A DNA stretch of 64,000 nucleotides from Oscarella lobularis (GCF_947507565.1 NC_089187.1:310001-374000), one strand, 5' to 3'. Shown: positions 10,596 to 22,132, numbered from the stretch's first letter. The notes: generated from the sequence alone by a model not told the origin. Numbers and translations are program-made.

Positions 10596-13500
10596 ATGAG
10601 CGGCGACGTGCGCGAATGGCTCGCCAGTCTCAAACTTGATCGCTATTACGACCAATTCATCGACAACGGCTACGACGATCTAAGTTCCCTACAGTAAGCG
10701 ACCCCGTCGTAACCCCCTTTCGCGTCGCACACAAATGAAAAACATTACTACTGTACATGTAGTAGACTACCCAGCGTTACTTTACTGTAGCCCAGAGCTA
10801 TAGCCTAAGTGAGACTGACCTAATGACGTCACGAATTCTCTGTAGCAAAGAGATATAAGGAACCAGAACTCGAAATAAAACATGAGTTACTGTACTTACT
10901 TCCCACTTCAGAAATCTAACCGACGACGATCTAAACGCGATCGGCGTCACGCTCGCCGGCCATCGAAAGCGTCTCATCGCCAAATCGAACGATTACGCCG
11001 GCGCCGTTTTCACGAGCGGCGGCGGATTCGCCTCGTCGTCGTCGGCGAGCGCCAGCGAGAGCGGCGCTAGTCTCACTCCCGTCGCCGCGACGCCGCGGAA
11101 CGCGGAATGGGAAACGCCTCGACTCGATTCGCTCGCCGACGAGATATCGAGTCTTGATGACGTCTTGGGAGAACTCAATGCGCTATCGGGTGTAAGATTT
11201 TTCGTTTTTTGTTTCGAAAATGACCGAAATTTGTTTCTGTCTGGCGTGTAATGTATTGGGGGTTGGGGAGTGAGTGTGATATCCCTTCCTGTTGATGATG
11301 TATGTGTGTCTTTCCTTTTTTTAGGAATCTGCACCCAAAGTGAGTTCTCGCCCTTTTTTTGCAGTGTGATATCATCCACTCGTTTTCTTAGCCTCCGACA
11401 GATTGGACGACTTCATCTTCTAATGTAAACCGAACTTTCTTATGCTCTATTTCCTTCCTTGATTGGTCACTCTTTTAGGCTCCTCTTGATGGTACACTTC
11501 AACCAAAGAACGTTTTTCCTAAATACCCTCTCTTTTTTTATTTTGATCAGCTGATCTTGATTTGGACAAGTTGCTCTACGAAATGAAGGATTTTAATCCG
11601 CTCGCGATGCCCCAACAACCACCGCCAAAAAACCTCGAAAAAGTAAAGAAAAAATTCATGTGCCTAATTCATAATATTTTTAGGAGCCTCCCAATGTATT
11701 CCCAACCACCCCCAGCCCCACCGCCACCGACACCGGGGGGGCCAAGGACGTAATAGTCGATCACGTCGACGTCGAAGACGAAGTGAAAGAGCAGGAGGCG
11801 TTGGCCGCAACGCAGGTCTTCGCCCAAGCAAAAACAGTCGAATTGTCAGGAAATCCGGTAGTTCTTATCAACCCGAAAGAGAAACAGGTAACATCATAAG
11901 CACCGGAAAGAGATAAGTAGGGAAGCGCTCTGTCACTAGGCATCCACGGTAGAAATAAAAGAAAGGCTCGCCGAAATTAAGAGTCAATTAGATCAGACGA
12001 CCATGTCCGAGGCACGCAGTACAATGGTACACCTTTTGAAAAGAAAAGAGTCTGGTCTTTATGTAGGCGGAAAAAGAGGAGCACTTGAAGGAAGCGAGAA
12101 TGCGCATAGCAATGGAAAAGATTCGAAAAGCCAGCGAGCAGCAGGTGACCACTTAGACGTCCGTATTTATATTTGATTTCTTTGCTCTAGATTGTTGTGG
12201 ATGTCTACACTGGTGATGGACCTCCGACCCCTGTCGTTGTACAAGAGAACATGACCGCTTCGGCCGTTTGCTTTCTTGCCGTTACTAAGAATCGTCAGGA
12301 CGAGCTGAAAAATTGGGTTCTCGTTGAGTATTGGACCGACTTGCATCTCGGTGAAAAAATCACATTTTTAGGATGTAGTGACTATCTTCTTCTCTTTAGA
12401 ACGGCCACTCGAAGATCACGAAATTGTATTGAGTGTATATCAGTCTTGGCCGCGATGCAGCAACAATCGATTTCTGCTACGCGAAGACGTCCTAAAATTC
12501 GACATTTTCGAACATCCCGTGGTAAAAGAGTCGAGAATTTTCAAGAGGCAAAATTAATTAAGTCCTCCTGATTTTCTCAGCGCTATTTTCCCGCACATTT
12601 GGCCATGACGCCTGGAGAAACGAGAACAGGCTCAAAGAAAGCTGAACGAGCAAAGGCAATTCTCCTAAAGGTGACCAACTAACTAACTAACTAACCCAGG
12701 GAATACATAGACAAAGTTTCATTTTGATGCAGGAGTTTTTCACCAGCTCCGGGCGCGTTCCCGAAATCGAAGGGAATCTCAGTTTCAAAGACGATAAGAA
12801 AACGTGGAAGAAAGCTTTCTTCATGCTGAGATCGTCCGGTTTGTATTATTCAACTAAGGGGAGATCTCACGTAAGGCAGCTGACGTAATAGCCCCCCAAA
12901 GCATGATCTTGACCCCACACAGGAATCAAGGCATCTCGTATGTCACGTCAAGTTTGAAGGACATACCTTATTCGTGGGAAAAGATTTCAAGAAAGAGTTC
13001 AAAGCTCCAACTGACTTTGTATACGCTCTAAAGGTACAACAGTATACGTATTCATGTACATACACATAGGCATACTTATTATTAATTTGACGCTTTAGCC
13101 TATACATAGTCAGGCTCATAAGGACATACGTTGTTTGTGTACTGAAGACAGTGATTCGCATATGTCCTGGGTGGCTGGAATACGATTGGCTATAGTACGT
13201 TCCTATAGACACTAGTACACAAAAAATCCTATTTTATCTACTTATAGTTTGGGCTCCAACTCCGCGAAAATTATCAGGCGGCCCAACGGAAAATGGTCAA
13301 GTTAAAAGAACTTCAAAAGCAGAGAGCCGAAGAGAATGTACAAGAGGTGCCTTAGCTAGATGGTTTGGTCACGCGGCGGTCTCCCTAAGACTATTTCTCA
13401 GCCACCTCCGGCTCCTCTTCCTGTCGTGATACCGGAGAATTTGACGCCGAATGGGGAAAAGGCGATGCAGCCGCTCGTTCCTCCTACAGCTACTACTGGA

Positions 13501-14332
13501 AATAGCTACAGTCTATCTCCAAAGACCCCTCCCCCTCCCCTACCTCCACCTCGAAATGAATTACAAAACCACTCACCGCCAATTGTACGTATTTGAGCTA
13601 CTGATAGATGTGCCCTATTATTTTCTTCTTTAGACCCTTTCACCGAGGATGCAACTGCAACCGCAGCCAGGCATTCGGACTTCGCCCCGATCTCCACGTC
13701 GAACCAGGGCAACATCCGACGACGAACCGCACCTGGAACAGCCGTGGTATCACGGAAATCTGACAAGAGAAGAAGCCGTAGCCAAACTGGTAAAACACGG
13801 CAATTTTGATGGGTAACCCGGGCGCGATTTTTAACGTGAAAATATTTAACTAATGGGGCTGGCTCCCTTAGGCTATTCCTAGTGAGAGAAAGCACGCGAC
13901 AGGACGGACATTACGTTCTATCTATGATCGCTGAGGGAAAACCCAGACATTTTCAGATTCAACCGCTGGTAAGAATGATTTGATGTCACACTTGTGGCGT
14001 CAGCTCTTTTCTCTAAAAAGGAATCACTTCCCCTTCAATATTCCATTGATGACGGGCCTCTTTTTCCCAACGTCGTCCTGTTGATCGAGCACTATATGTC
14101 GACACCGGATCGACTTCCCTGCAGATTGGTAAAAGGAGCTGCGAGACCCATTTACCGTAAAAAGGGCGAATGACGTTCTGCACGCGCTTAATTTTTCCAA
14201 ATGCTGTTTTGCTGACTACGTACAATTGCACACGTCACCTTAGGAAGCGCGCGGAAGAGCGAAACCGGGAAAACGAGACTGCATGGGGTCAAGGATATCA
14301 GCGAGGAAGTAGAGAACGCCGGCAAAGCCTAG
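10596..14332 (+). CDS. SAM-RA-PH-proline-rich-SH2 adaptor (MRL/Grb7-like)
   Basis: About 796 residues from some 21 exons that stay in phase, including micro-exons of 15, 33 and 13 nt near 11325-11491. A SAM domain lies near residues 5-65 (WLASLKLDRYYDQF, GVTLAGHRKRLIAK). An acidic region with EISSLDDVLGEL and a coiled stretch follow. The RA domain is near 300-395 (VVVDVYTGDGPPTPVVVQEN, LEDHEIVLSVYQSWP) and the PH domain near 425-540 (EGNLSFKDDKKTWKKAFFML, KAPTDFVYALK, SWVAGIRLAIFGLQLREN). A proline-rich segment precedes an SH2 domain near 665-765 (WYHGNLTREEAVAKL, LFLVRES with the phosphotyrosine-binding Arg). The RA-PH pair closely resembles RIAM/lamellipodin and less closely Grb7/10/14. Such proteins link Ras-family GTPases and phosphotyrosine signals to actin and adhesion. 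The last exon (14244-14332) is the least certain; without that splice the frame stops at 14173. Confidence 0.85.
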
Positions 14333-14659
14333 AGTCACAACGTACATGAACGCACATAATTATTATAGTCATGCATGAACTTATTATTATAACCTTCATA
14401 AAGAGAATATGGATGATCTGGATGACTGTAGCTCTTGTCTCGATTTATACACCATCATTCAGCAAAGTGTTTCGAGGAGACTATGACTCTAGACAAACGA
14501 GGCAACATCCAATATAAAGGTTTGGAGGAGCCTATGACTCTAAACAAAAGGGCAACATCCAATATAGGAGCAGGAAGGAGCCCATGACTCTAAATAAATG
14601 GGACAACATCTAATAGTAGGTGTTTGGAGTAGCCTATAACTTGATGAAGGTCTCAATCG
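14333..14659. repeat. Post-gene spacer with a degenerate tandem repeat of about 50 bp
   Basis: No gene seen. Three to four degenerate units of about 50-53 bp lie between roughly 14470 and 14640, each with a CTATGACTCTAAACAAA-like core followed by GGCAACATCCAATAT. They may overlap the 3' end of the preceding transcript. Confidence 0.6.
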
Positions 14660-15138
14660 AGAATCGATAATGAATAACCACTGGAAACATGTTCCCCTAC
14701 CTAATGAAAAAACGCTGGAAACATGTTCCCCTACCTAATTAATAAACACTGGAAACATGTTCCCTACCTAATGAATAAAACCTGGAAACATGTTCCCCCA
14801 CCTAATGAATAAACGCTGGAAACATGCTCCCCTACCTAATGAATAAACGCTGGAAACATGTTCCCCCACCTAATGAATAAACGCTGGAAACATGTTCCCC
14901 TACCTAATGAAAAAACGCTGAAAACAAGTTCCCCTACCTAATAAATAAACGCTGGAAACATGTTCCCCTACCTAATGAAAAAACGCTGGAAACATGTTTC
15001 CCTACCTAATGAATAAACGCTGGAAAATTGCTTCCCCACCTAATGAATAAACTCTGGAAACATGTTCCCCTACCTAATGAATTAACACTGGACACATCTT
15101 TCCCTACCTAATGAATAACCACTGGAAACATGTTCCCC
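14660..15138. repeat. 34-bp satellite, left arm (about 14 copies)
   Basis: Head-to-tail units of about 34 bp with the core GGAAACATGTTCCCC followed by TACCTAATGAATAAACGCT. The variant GGAAACATGTTTCC is a perfect 14-bp palindrome. The array breaks off inside a unit at about 15138, where the 45-bp satellite starts. Confidence 0.93.
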
Positions 15139-18100
15139 GTATATATTCCGGCAGACGGTGTACGTACTCCGCCGGCAGGCGGTGTATATATTCCGGCAGG
15201 CGGTGTACGTACTCCGCCCGCAGGCGGTGTATATATTCCGGCAGGCGGTGTACGTACTCCGCCGGCAGACGGTGCATAAATTCCGGCAGGCAGTGTATAT
15301 ATTCCGGCAAGCGGTGTACGTACTCCGCCGGCAGGAGGTGTATATATTCCGGCAGGCAGTGTATATATTCCGGCAGGCGGTGTACGTACTCCGCCGGCAG
15401 GCGGTGTATATATTCAGGCAGGCGGTGTACGTACTCCGCAGGCAGGCGGTGTATATATTCAAGCAGGCGGTGTACGTACTCCGCCCGCAGGCGGTCTATA
15501 TATTCCGGCAGGAGGTGTACGTACTCCGCCGGATGGCGGTGTATATATTCAGGCAGGCGGTGTACGTACTCCGCCGGCAGGCGGTGTATATATTCCGGCA
15601 GGCGGTGTACGTACTCCGCCGGCAGGCGGTGTATATATTCAGGCAGGCGGTGAACGTACTCCGCCGGCAGGCGGTATATATATTCCGGCAGGCGGTGAAC
15701 GTACTCCGCCGGCAGGCGGTGTATATATTCCGGCAGGCGGTGTACGTACTCCGCCGGCAGGCGGTGTATATATTCCGGCAAGCGGTGTACGTGCTCCGTC
15801 GGCAGGCGGTGTATATATTCCGGCAGGCGGTGTATATATTCCGGCAAGCGGTGTACGTACTCCGCCGGATGGCGGTGTATATATTCAGGCAGGCGGTGTA
15901 CGTACTCCGCCGGCAGGCGGTGTATATATTCCGGCAGGCGGTGTACGTACTCCGCCGGCAGGCGGTGTATATATTCAGGCAGGCGGTGAACGTACTCCGC
16001 CGGCAGGCGGTATATATATTCCGGCAGGCGGTGAACGTACTCCGCCGGCAGGCGGTGTATATATTCCGGCAGGCGGTGTACGTACTCCGCCGGCAGGCGG
16101 TGTATATATTCCGGCAGGCGGTGTATATATTCCGGCAAGCGGTGTACGTACTCCGCCGGCAGGCGGTGTATACATTCAGGCAAGCGGTGTACGTACTCCG
16201 CCGGGAGGCGGTGTATATATTCAGGCAGGCGGTGAACGTACTCCGCCGGCAGGCGGTGTATATATTCCGGCAGGCGGTGTACGTACTCCGCCGGCAGGCG
16301 GTGTATACATTCAGGCAGGCGGTGTACGTACTCCGCCGGAAGGCGGTGTATATATTCCGGCAGGCAGTGTATATATTCCGGCAAGCGGTGTACGTACTCC
16401 GCCGGCAGGCGGTGTATATATTCCGGAAGGCGGTGTACGTACTCCGCCGGCAGGCGGTGTATATATTCAGGCAGGCGGTGTATATATTCCGGCAGGCAGT
16501 GTATATATTCTGGCAAGCGGTGTACGTACTCCGCCGGCAAGCGGTGTATATATTCCGGAAGGCGGTGTACGTACTCCGTCGGCAGGCGGTGTATATATTC
16601 CGGCAGGCGGTGTACGTACTCCGCCGGCAGGCGGTGTATATATTCCGGCAGGCGGTGTACGTACTCCGCCGGCAGGCGGTGTATATATTCCGGCAGGCGG
16701 TGTATATATTCCGGCAAGCGGTGTACGTACTCCGCCGGATGGCGGTGTATATATTCAGGCAGGCGGTGTACGTACTCCGCCGGCAGGCGGTGTATATATT
16801 CCGGCAGGCGGTGTACGTACTCCGCCGGCAGGCGGTGTATATATTCAGGCAGGCGGTGAACGTACTCCGCCGGCAGGCGGTATATATATTCCGGCAGGCG
16901 GTGAACGTACTCCGCCGGCAGGCGGTGTATATATTCCGGCAGGCGGTGTACGTACTCCGCCGGCAGGCGGTGTATATATTCCGGCAAGCGGTGTACGTAC
17001 TCCGCCGGATGGCGGTGTATATATTCAGGCAGGCGGTGTACGTACTCCGCCGGCAGGCGGTGTATATATTCCGGCAGGCGGTGTACGTACTCCGCCGGCA
17101 GGCGGTGTATATATTCAGGCAGGCGGTGAACGTACTCCGCCGGCAGGCGGTATATATATTCCGGCAGGCGGTGAACGTACTCCGCCGGCAGGCGGTGTAT
17201 ATATTCCGGCAGGCGGTGTACGTACTCCGCCGGCAGGCGGTGTATATATTCCGGCAAGCGGTGTACGTGCTCCGTCGGCAGGCGGTGTATATATTCCGGC
17301 AGGCGGTGTATATATTCCGGCAAGCGGTGTACGTACTCCGCCGGATGGCGGTGTATATATTCAGGCAGGCGGTGTACGTACTCCGCCGGCAGGCGGTGTA
17401 TATATTCCGGCAGGCGGTGTACGTACTCCGCCGGCAGGCGGTGTATATATTCAGGCAGGCGGTGAACGTACTCCGCCGGCAGGCGGTATATATATTCCGG
17501 CAGGCGGTGAACGTACTCCGCCGGCAGGCGGTGTATATATTCCGGCAGGCGGTGTACGTACTCCGCCGGCAGGCGGTGTATATATTCCGGCAGGCGGTGT
17601 ATATATTCCGGCAAGCGGTGTACGTACTCCGCCGGCAGGCGGTGTATACATTCAGGCAAGCGGTGTACGTACTCCGCCGGGAGGCGGTGTATATATTCAG
17701 GCAGGCGGTGAACGTACTCCGCCGGCAGGCGGTGTATATATTCCGGCAGGCGGTGTACGTACTCCGCCGGCAGGCGGTGTATACATTCAGGCAGGCGGTG
17801 TACGTACTCCGCCGGAAGGCGGTGTATATATTCCGGCAGGCAGTGTATATATTCCGGCAAGCGGTGTACGTACTCCGCCGGCAGGCGGTGTATATATTCC
17901 GGAAGGCGGTGTACGTACTCCGCCGGCAGGCGGTGTATATATTCAGGCAGGCGGTGTATATATTCCGGCAGGCAGTGTATATATTCTGGCAAGCGGTGTA
18001 CGTACTCCGCCGGCAAGCGGTGTATATATTCCGGAAGGCGGTGTACGTACTCCGTCGGCAGGCGGTGTATATATTCCGGCAGGCGGTGTACGTACTCCGC

Positions 18101-18671
18101 CGGCAGGCGGTGTATATATTCCGGCAGGCGGTGTACGTACTCCGCCGGCAGGCGGTGTATATATTCCGGCAAGCGGTGTACGTACTACGCCGGATGGCGG
18201 TGTATATATTCAGGCAGGCGGTGTACGTACTCCGCCGGCAGGCGGTGTATATATTCCGGCAGGCGGTGTACGTACTCCGCCGGCAGGCGGTGCATATATT
18301 CAGGCAGGCGGTGAACGTACTCCGCCGGCAGGCGGTGTATATTCCGGCAGGCGGTGTACGTACTCCGCCGGCAGGCGGTGCATATATTCAGGCAGGCGGT
18401 GAACGTACTCCGCCGGCAGGCGGTGTATATTCCGGCAGGCGGTGTACGTACTCCGCCGGCAGGCGGTGTATATATTCAGGCAGGCGGTGAACGTACTCCG
18501 CCGGCAGACGGTGTATATACTCCGGCAGGCAGTGTATATATTCCGGCAAGCGGTGTACGTACTCCGCCGGCAGGCGGTGTATATATTCAGGCAGGCGGTG
18601 AACGTACTCCGCCGGCAGGCGGTGTATATACTCCGGCAGGCAGTGTATATATTCCGGCAAGCGGTGTACGT
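15139..18671. repeat. 45-bp GC-rich satellite built from alternating 21- and 24-bp subunits
   Basis: About 3.5 kb of units made of a 21-bp part (GGCGGTGTATATATTCCGGCA or TTCAGGCA variants) and a 24-bp part containing GTGTACGTACTCCGCCGGCA. The 24-bp part carries GTACGTAC and CCGCC/GGCGG inverted repeats. Because both part lengths are multiples of three, long open frames arise automatically on both strands (1110 codons at 15158-18490 plus, 1022 codons at 15104-18172 minus). I do not treat these as genes. A block of about 1.2 kb near 15515-16694 recurs almost unchanged 1476 bp later, at about 16991-18170. The array sits inside the 34-bp satellite. Confidence 0.96.
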
Positions 18672-18970
18672 TTTCCCTACTTAATAAATAAACGATGAAA
18701 ACATGTTTCCCTACTCAATGGAAACATGTTTCCTTACTTAATGAATAAAATCTGGAAACATGTTTCCCTACCTAATGATTAAACATGTTCTCCTACCTAA
18801 TGAATAAACGCTGGAAACATGTTTCCCTATCTAATAATTAACCCTGGAAACATGTTTCCCTACTTAATGAATAAACACTGGAAACATGTTTCCCTACCTA
18901 ATAAATAAACGCTGGAAACATGTTTCCCTACCTAATGAAAAAACTCTGGAAACATGTTTCCCTATCTAAT
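18672..18970. repeat. 34-bp satellite, right arm (about 9 copies)
   Basis: The same 34-bp family as at 14660-15138, in the same orientation, resuming directly after the 45-bp array. Copies here mostly carry GGAAACATGTTTCCCTAC, so they are slightly different in type from the left arm. Confidence 0.92.
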
Positions 18971-19837
18971 GCTAATATCTCTCCAAGGTGCGCGCGAATG
19001 AAGAGAAGCGAGTATAAATATCCCACGTGACCGTAGAGATATTCGCTTGGGAGTGACGCGTCGCACTTCAAGCGCGATAGGTCGCGGGCTACTGCTTGGC
19101 GCACTCTGTTTCGCCTAATTTTCGCATGAGCAGGCCCGAATCGCCGCACAGAACGTGAGCCGTCTCGTTCTCCGGCTCGTTTCGACAAGTTCGGCGGCGT
19201 TGCGTAGATAGCAGTCGTACGATGGCTCCGCTTGAGCTAGTTTTAGGTAGAGTATGGCGATTCCTCGAAAGAACAAGGTGATTTGGATGTGGATTCCTCG
19301 CGAGGAGCTCCTCTACCTGATGAACCCGTGAAACGGACTGATCTCGATCTTGTTTCGCGTCGTAGTAGCCAATCCAGATCTGCACCGGATAAGCGAAGAC
19401 GAAAGTGTGACGTCACCTGCAGCGAACGGAACTGGCAGGACAAAACACAAGCTGACCTCGCTAGCATTATTCTTGCCGTCGTAGTCGGCATAGGGGTTTT
19501 TGAACGCCCGTCCATGTGCTTTGTGCAACATGAACGCGCGCTAGACAAGAGAGCGAAGCAGCGAAGCAGGGCGAAGAGTTCCGTATTCGCAGCCTAAAGA
19601 AAAAAATCAATAATTTAATAAAAAACGTAAAATATTTTTTACCTTGCTGTCGAGAACGTCGAGCCAACAGTTGGCCACGTGCAGGAGCAAAGCATACTGC
19701 AGCAAAAAAATTGACTAACATGCAGTACAATAGAAATGATGAAGAAAACACAACAACAGTTACGCCACTGATTATGTGGTAGAGTGACCAGTGATTGGGC
19801 TCTGTCTGTTAGTACGAGAGAGCATCAATATCTCTCT
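18971..19837 (-). other. Stretch with possible exons of an unrecognised minus-strand gene
   Basis: No gene is recognised. Two plausible minus-strand exons are 19696-19642 (YALLLHVANCWLDVLDSK, with pyrimidine-AG before and GTAAAA after) and a following frame from about 19596 (AANTELFALLRCFALLSSA). Further downstream the minus strand stays open to about 19243. Neither matches a family I know, and no start or stop can be fixed. It may be a decayed gene beside the satellite. Confidence 0.25.
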
Positions 19838-20952
19838 TCATATCTTCTCATACGAATCTGGTGTCCCTTTGCACTTGCCAATTAAAAAGACAACTCCCTC
19901 CTATAAATTAGGAGTTTGGGATTACTGCACGTACAATGTCTGGGCCACGCACCTTGACGAGACCTGGCAAGGCAAACCAGAAGGTGTTATTGGGAACAAT
20001 CTCTGTCCCACTAGCCCCAGCGCGAAGTTTCATGTAGAGAGCACCAACAATGAAGTAGGTTATCAGAAGGCAAAAGAATCTAAATAACTGTATGCTCAGC
20101 TAGGTGCGTAAATGAGAAAGGATGAATATTACACTATGAGTATAACTGAGCCTGCGCTGAGCCCCGATGACGTGCCGGTATTTGATCCACAAGCTCCAGG
20201 ACAGCAGCACTTGCTCGTTAAGATAAAGTTCTAGGCATGAAAAATGGCAGTCAAAGTTATTCAAATACACAAGTCTGACTCACGTAATTATTTGACGGAT
20301 TTTCACTCACGAAAGTCAATTTTGAATTCTCCACAGAAACCGACTCGTCACACTTGAGTTTAATACCAGTTCTACAGAACTTGCTGTACAATTGTGAACA
20401 TAATCTATATCTCTTTTCACTTCTTTGCTCCAGCTGTGTAGTTAAAAAATACATTTTCATTTTTGTCGATCCAAGGAGTCGTGCTATTCTGATTTCCACA
20501 GTCATACAGAATCTTGGAATCTTCCTGACAGACCTGCACAAGCTCTGCTACAAAAATTCGTAGGAACAAAGCGTAAAACGTACAGCTGTATTAGCTTTAA
20601 CTGAGCAACGCATGTTTTGTACTCCCGTCGGACCATTGAAAGGAGAACAGGGATTGTACCAGAACGTGTCTTTTTTTTTAGCGTAGTTTGCTTCGACCGA
20701 AAACCTGTTTTGTAGCAATAGTAGAACTCGGATCCTTATTATCAGTATTAAGTATTATGATCACTTAGGCGAGCTGGGGTCCTTGGTGTCCAGTGGGGAA
20801 AGGTCGATGACGCCATTGGCGAGCCTCGCGCGTGATGTCGCCTTTGCACCGACGACTTCACACGAACAGGAAGACTTCAGAGTACACTTTTGAGCACTTG
20901 CTGCAAGAAAGCGAAGAGTAAGGACGAGTGCGCAGCCTAGAAGAAAGGACAT
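19838..20952 (-). CDS. MRH-domain membrane receptor, copy A (cation-dependent M6P receptor/ATG27-like)
   Basis: A 265-residue type I membrane protein from seven exons: 20952-20765, 20704-20584, 20533-20421, 20371-20284, 20230-20133, 20079-19953 and 19900-19838. It has a signal peptide (MSFLLGCALVLTLRFLAASA). The mannose-6-phosphate-receptor-homology domain shows GVIDLSPLDT, WYNPCSPFNG, a Cys before VCQ, ILYDCGNQNS, and LKCDESVSVENSKLTFVSEN. It is followed by a CCC-containing linker, a membrane span (FFCLLITYFIVGALYMK), and the tail GTEIVPNNTFWFALPGLVK. The last exon ends SYEKI, a tyrosine-type sorting signal. Family members shuttle cargo between Golgi and endosomes or serve autophagy. Two apparent in-frame stops near 20760 fall inside a 60-nt intron whose removal joins PK to FSVEANY, the usual MRH spacing. 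Confidence 0.8.
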
Positions 20953-21042
20953 CACGCTCTTTTCTAGCGGAAATTACTAGGACTTCTAACGCACGCTAGC
21001 TATGCAGCTATGCAGCCATCCAAGCTCAATTGTCAGCAGTCA

Positions 21043-22132
21043 TCATCCTTTTGCATGAGTTTCTTTTTGTAAAGAAAATTCTTTGCTATAAAAATTTACA
21101 CAAAACATTAGATTAATGACTGTACAATGACTGTGCGCACCTTCCTGAGGCCATAACGGTTTACTGGGAGCAATCGAAGACCCACTAGCGCGAAATTTTA
21201 TGTAGAGAGCACCAACAATGAAAATGATTATCAGAAGACAAGAAAACCTAAAAACTCAAAATTATATATACTGAGTGTGAGCCAAAAGAGCCAAAATACA
21301 CTATGAGTAGAATGGGACCCAGGCTGAATCCCGTCGATGCTGTGCCGCTATTTGGTTCACAGGCTCCAGGACAGCAGCACTTGCTTGTTAAGATAAAGTA
21401 CTAGCACGGAAGTGTCAGCCAAAGATATTCAAATACACAAGCCTGACTCACGTAATTATTTGGCGGATTTTCACTCACGAAAGTCAATTTTGAATTCTCC
21501 ACGGAAACCAACTCGTCACATTTGAGTTGAATAGCAGTTGTTCTACAGAACTTGCTGTACAACTGTGAACATAATCTATATTTCTTCTCACTTCTTTATT
21601 TCATAACTTATAAATGTGTAGTTAAAAAAGACATTTTCATTTTTGTCGATCCAAGGAGTCATGCTATTCTGATTTCCACAGTCATACAGAATCTTGGAAT
21701 CTTCCTGACAGACCTGCACAAACTTTGCTACAAAAATTCGTAGGAACAAAGTGAAAAACTTACAGCTGTATTAGCTTTAACTGAGCAACCCATGTTTAGT
21801 ACTCCCTTCGGACCATTGATAGGAGAACAGGGATTGTAGTAGAACTGGTCTTGTTGTTTAGCGTAGTTTGCACCGACGATTGAAAACCTGTTTTGTAGCA
21901 ATAGTAGAACTCGGGTCATGTTTGAATAGATCAAATCGCACTTGGGCTTGTCGGGGTCCTTGGTATCGAGCGGAGAAAGGTCGATGATACCATTGGAGAG
22001 CGTTGCCTTTGCGGATGTCGTCTTCCCACTTTCAAACTCACACGAACAGGAAGATTTCAAAGCGCATGTTTGACCATTAGCTGCAAGAAGGCAAAGAGCA
22101 AGTACGAGCACGCAACCTAGAAGAAAAGACAT
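21043..22132 (-). CDS. MRH-domain membrane receptor, copy B with altered cytoplasmic tail
   Basis: A tandem duplicate of copy A, 91 bp upstream of it, with matching exons 22132-21942, 21887-21764, 21713-21592, 21542-21452 and 21400-21300, and a last exon from 21247. The luminal MRH domain is intact (IIDLSPLDT, FYYNPCSPING, VCQEDSKILYDCG, QLKCDELVSVENSKLTFV) and a membrane span (VFSCLLIIIFIVGALYIKF) is present. After the membrane it diverges: small deletions remove the IVPNxxFWxxLPGLVK motif, and no equivalent of the final YEKI exon is found. The frame reads on to a TGA at 21045-21043. Its first intron here is 54 nt without a stop, so it could also be retained in frame. It is probably functional in the lumen but mis-tailed. 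Confidence 0.7.

Noticed and set aside
12943-13212. Minus-strand ORF within the SAM-RA-PH-SH2 gene
   Set aside because: It overlaps the conserved PH-domain exons on the other strand and has no recognisable product.
15158-18490. 1110-codon plus-strand ORF (and 1022-codon minus-strand ORF) as real genes
   Set aside because: They lie wholly in a satellite whose subunits are 21 and 24 bp, so open frames follow from periodicity. No start context, introns or domain is seen.
20755-20763. Two in-frame stops in MRH receptor copy A as proof of a pseudogene
   Set aside because: They fall inside a 60-nt GT-AG intron (20764-20705) that restores the frame and the normal MRH spacing.
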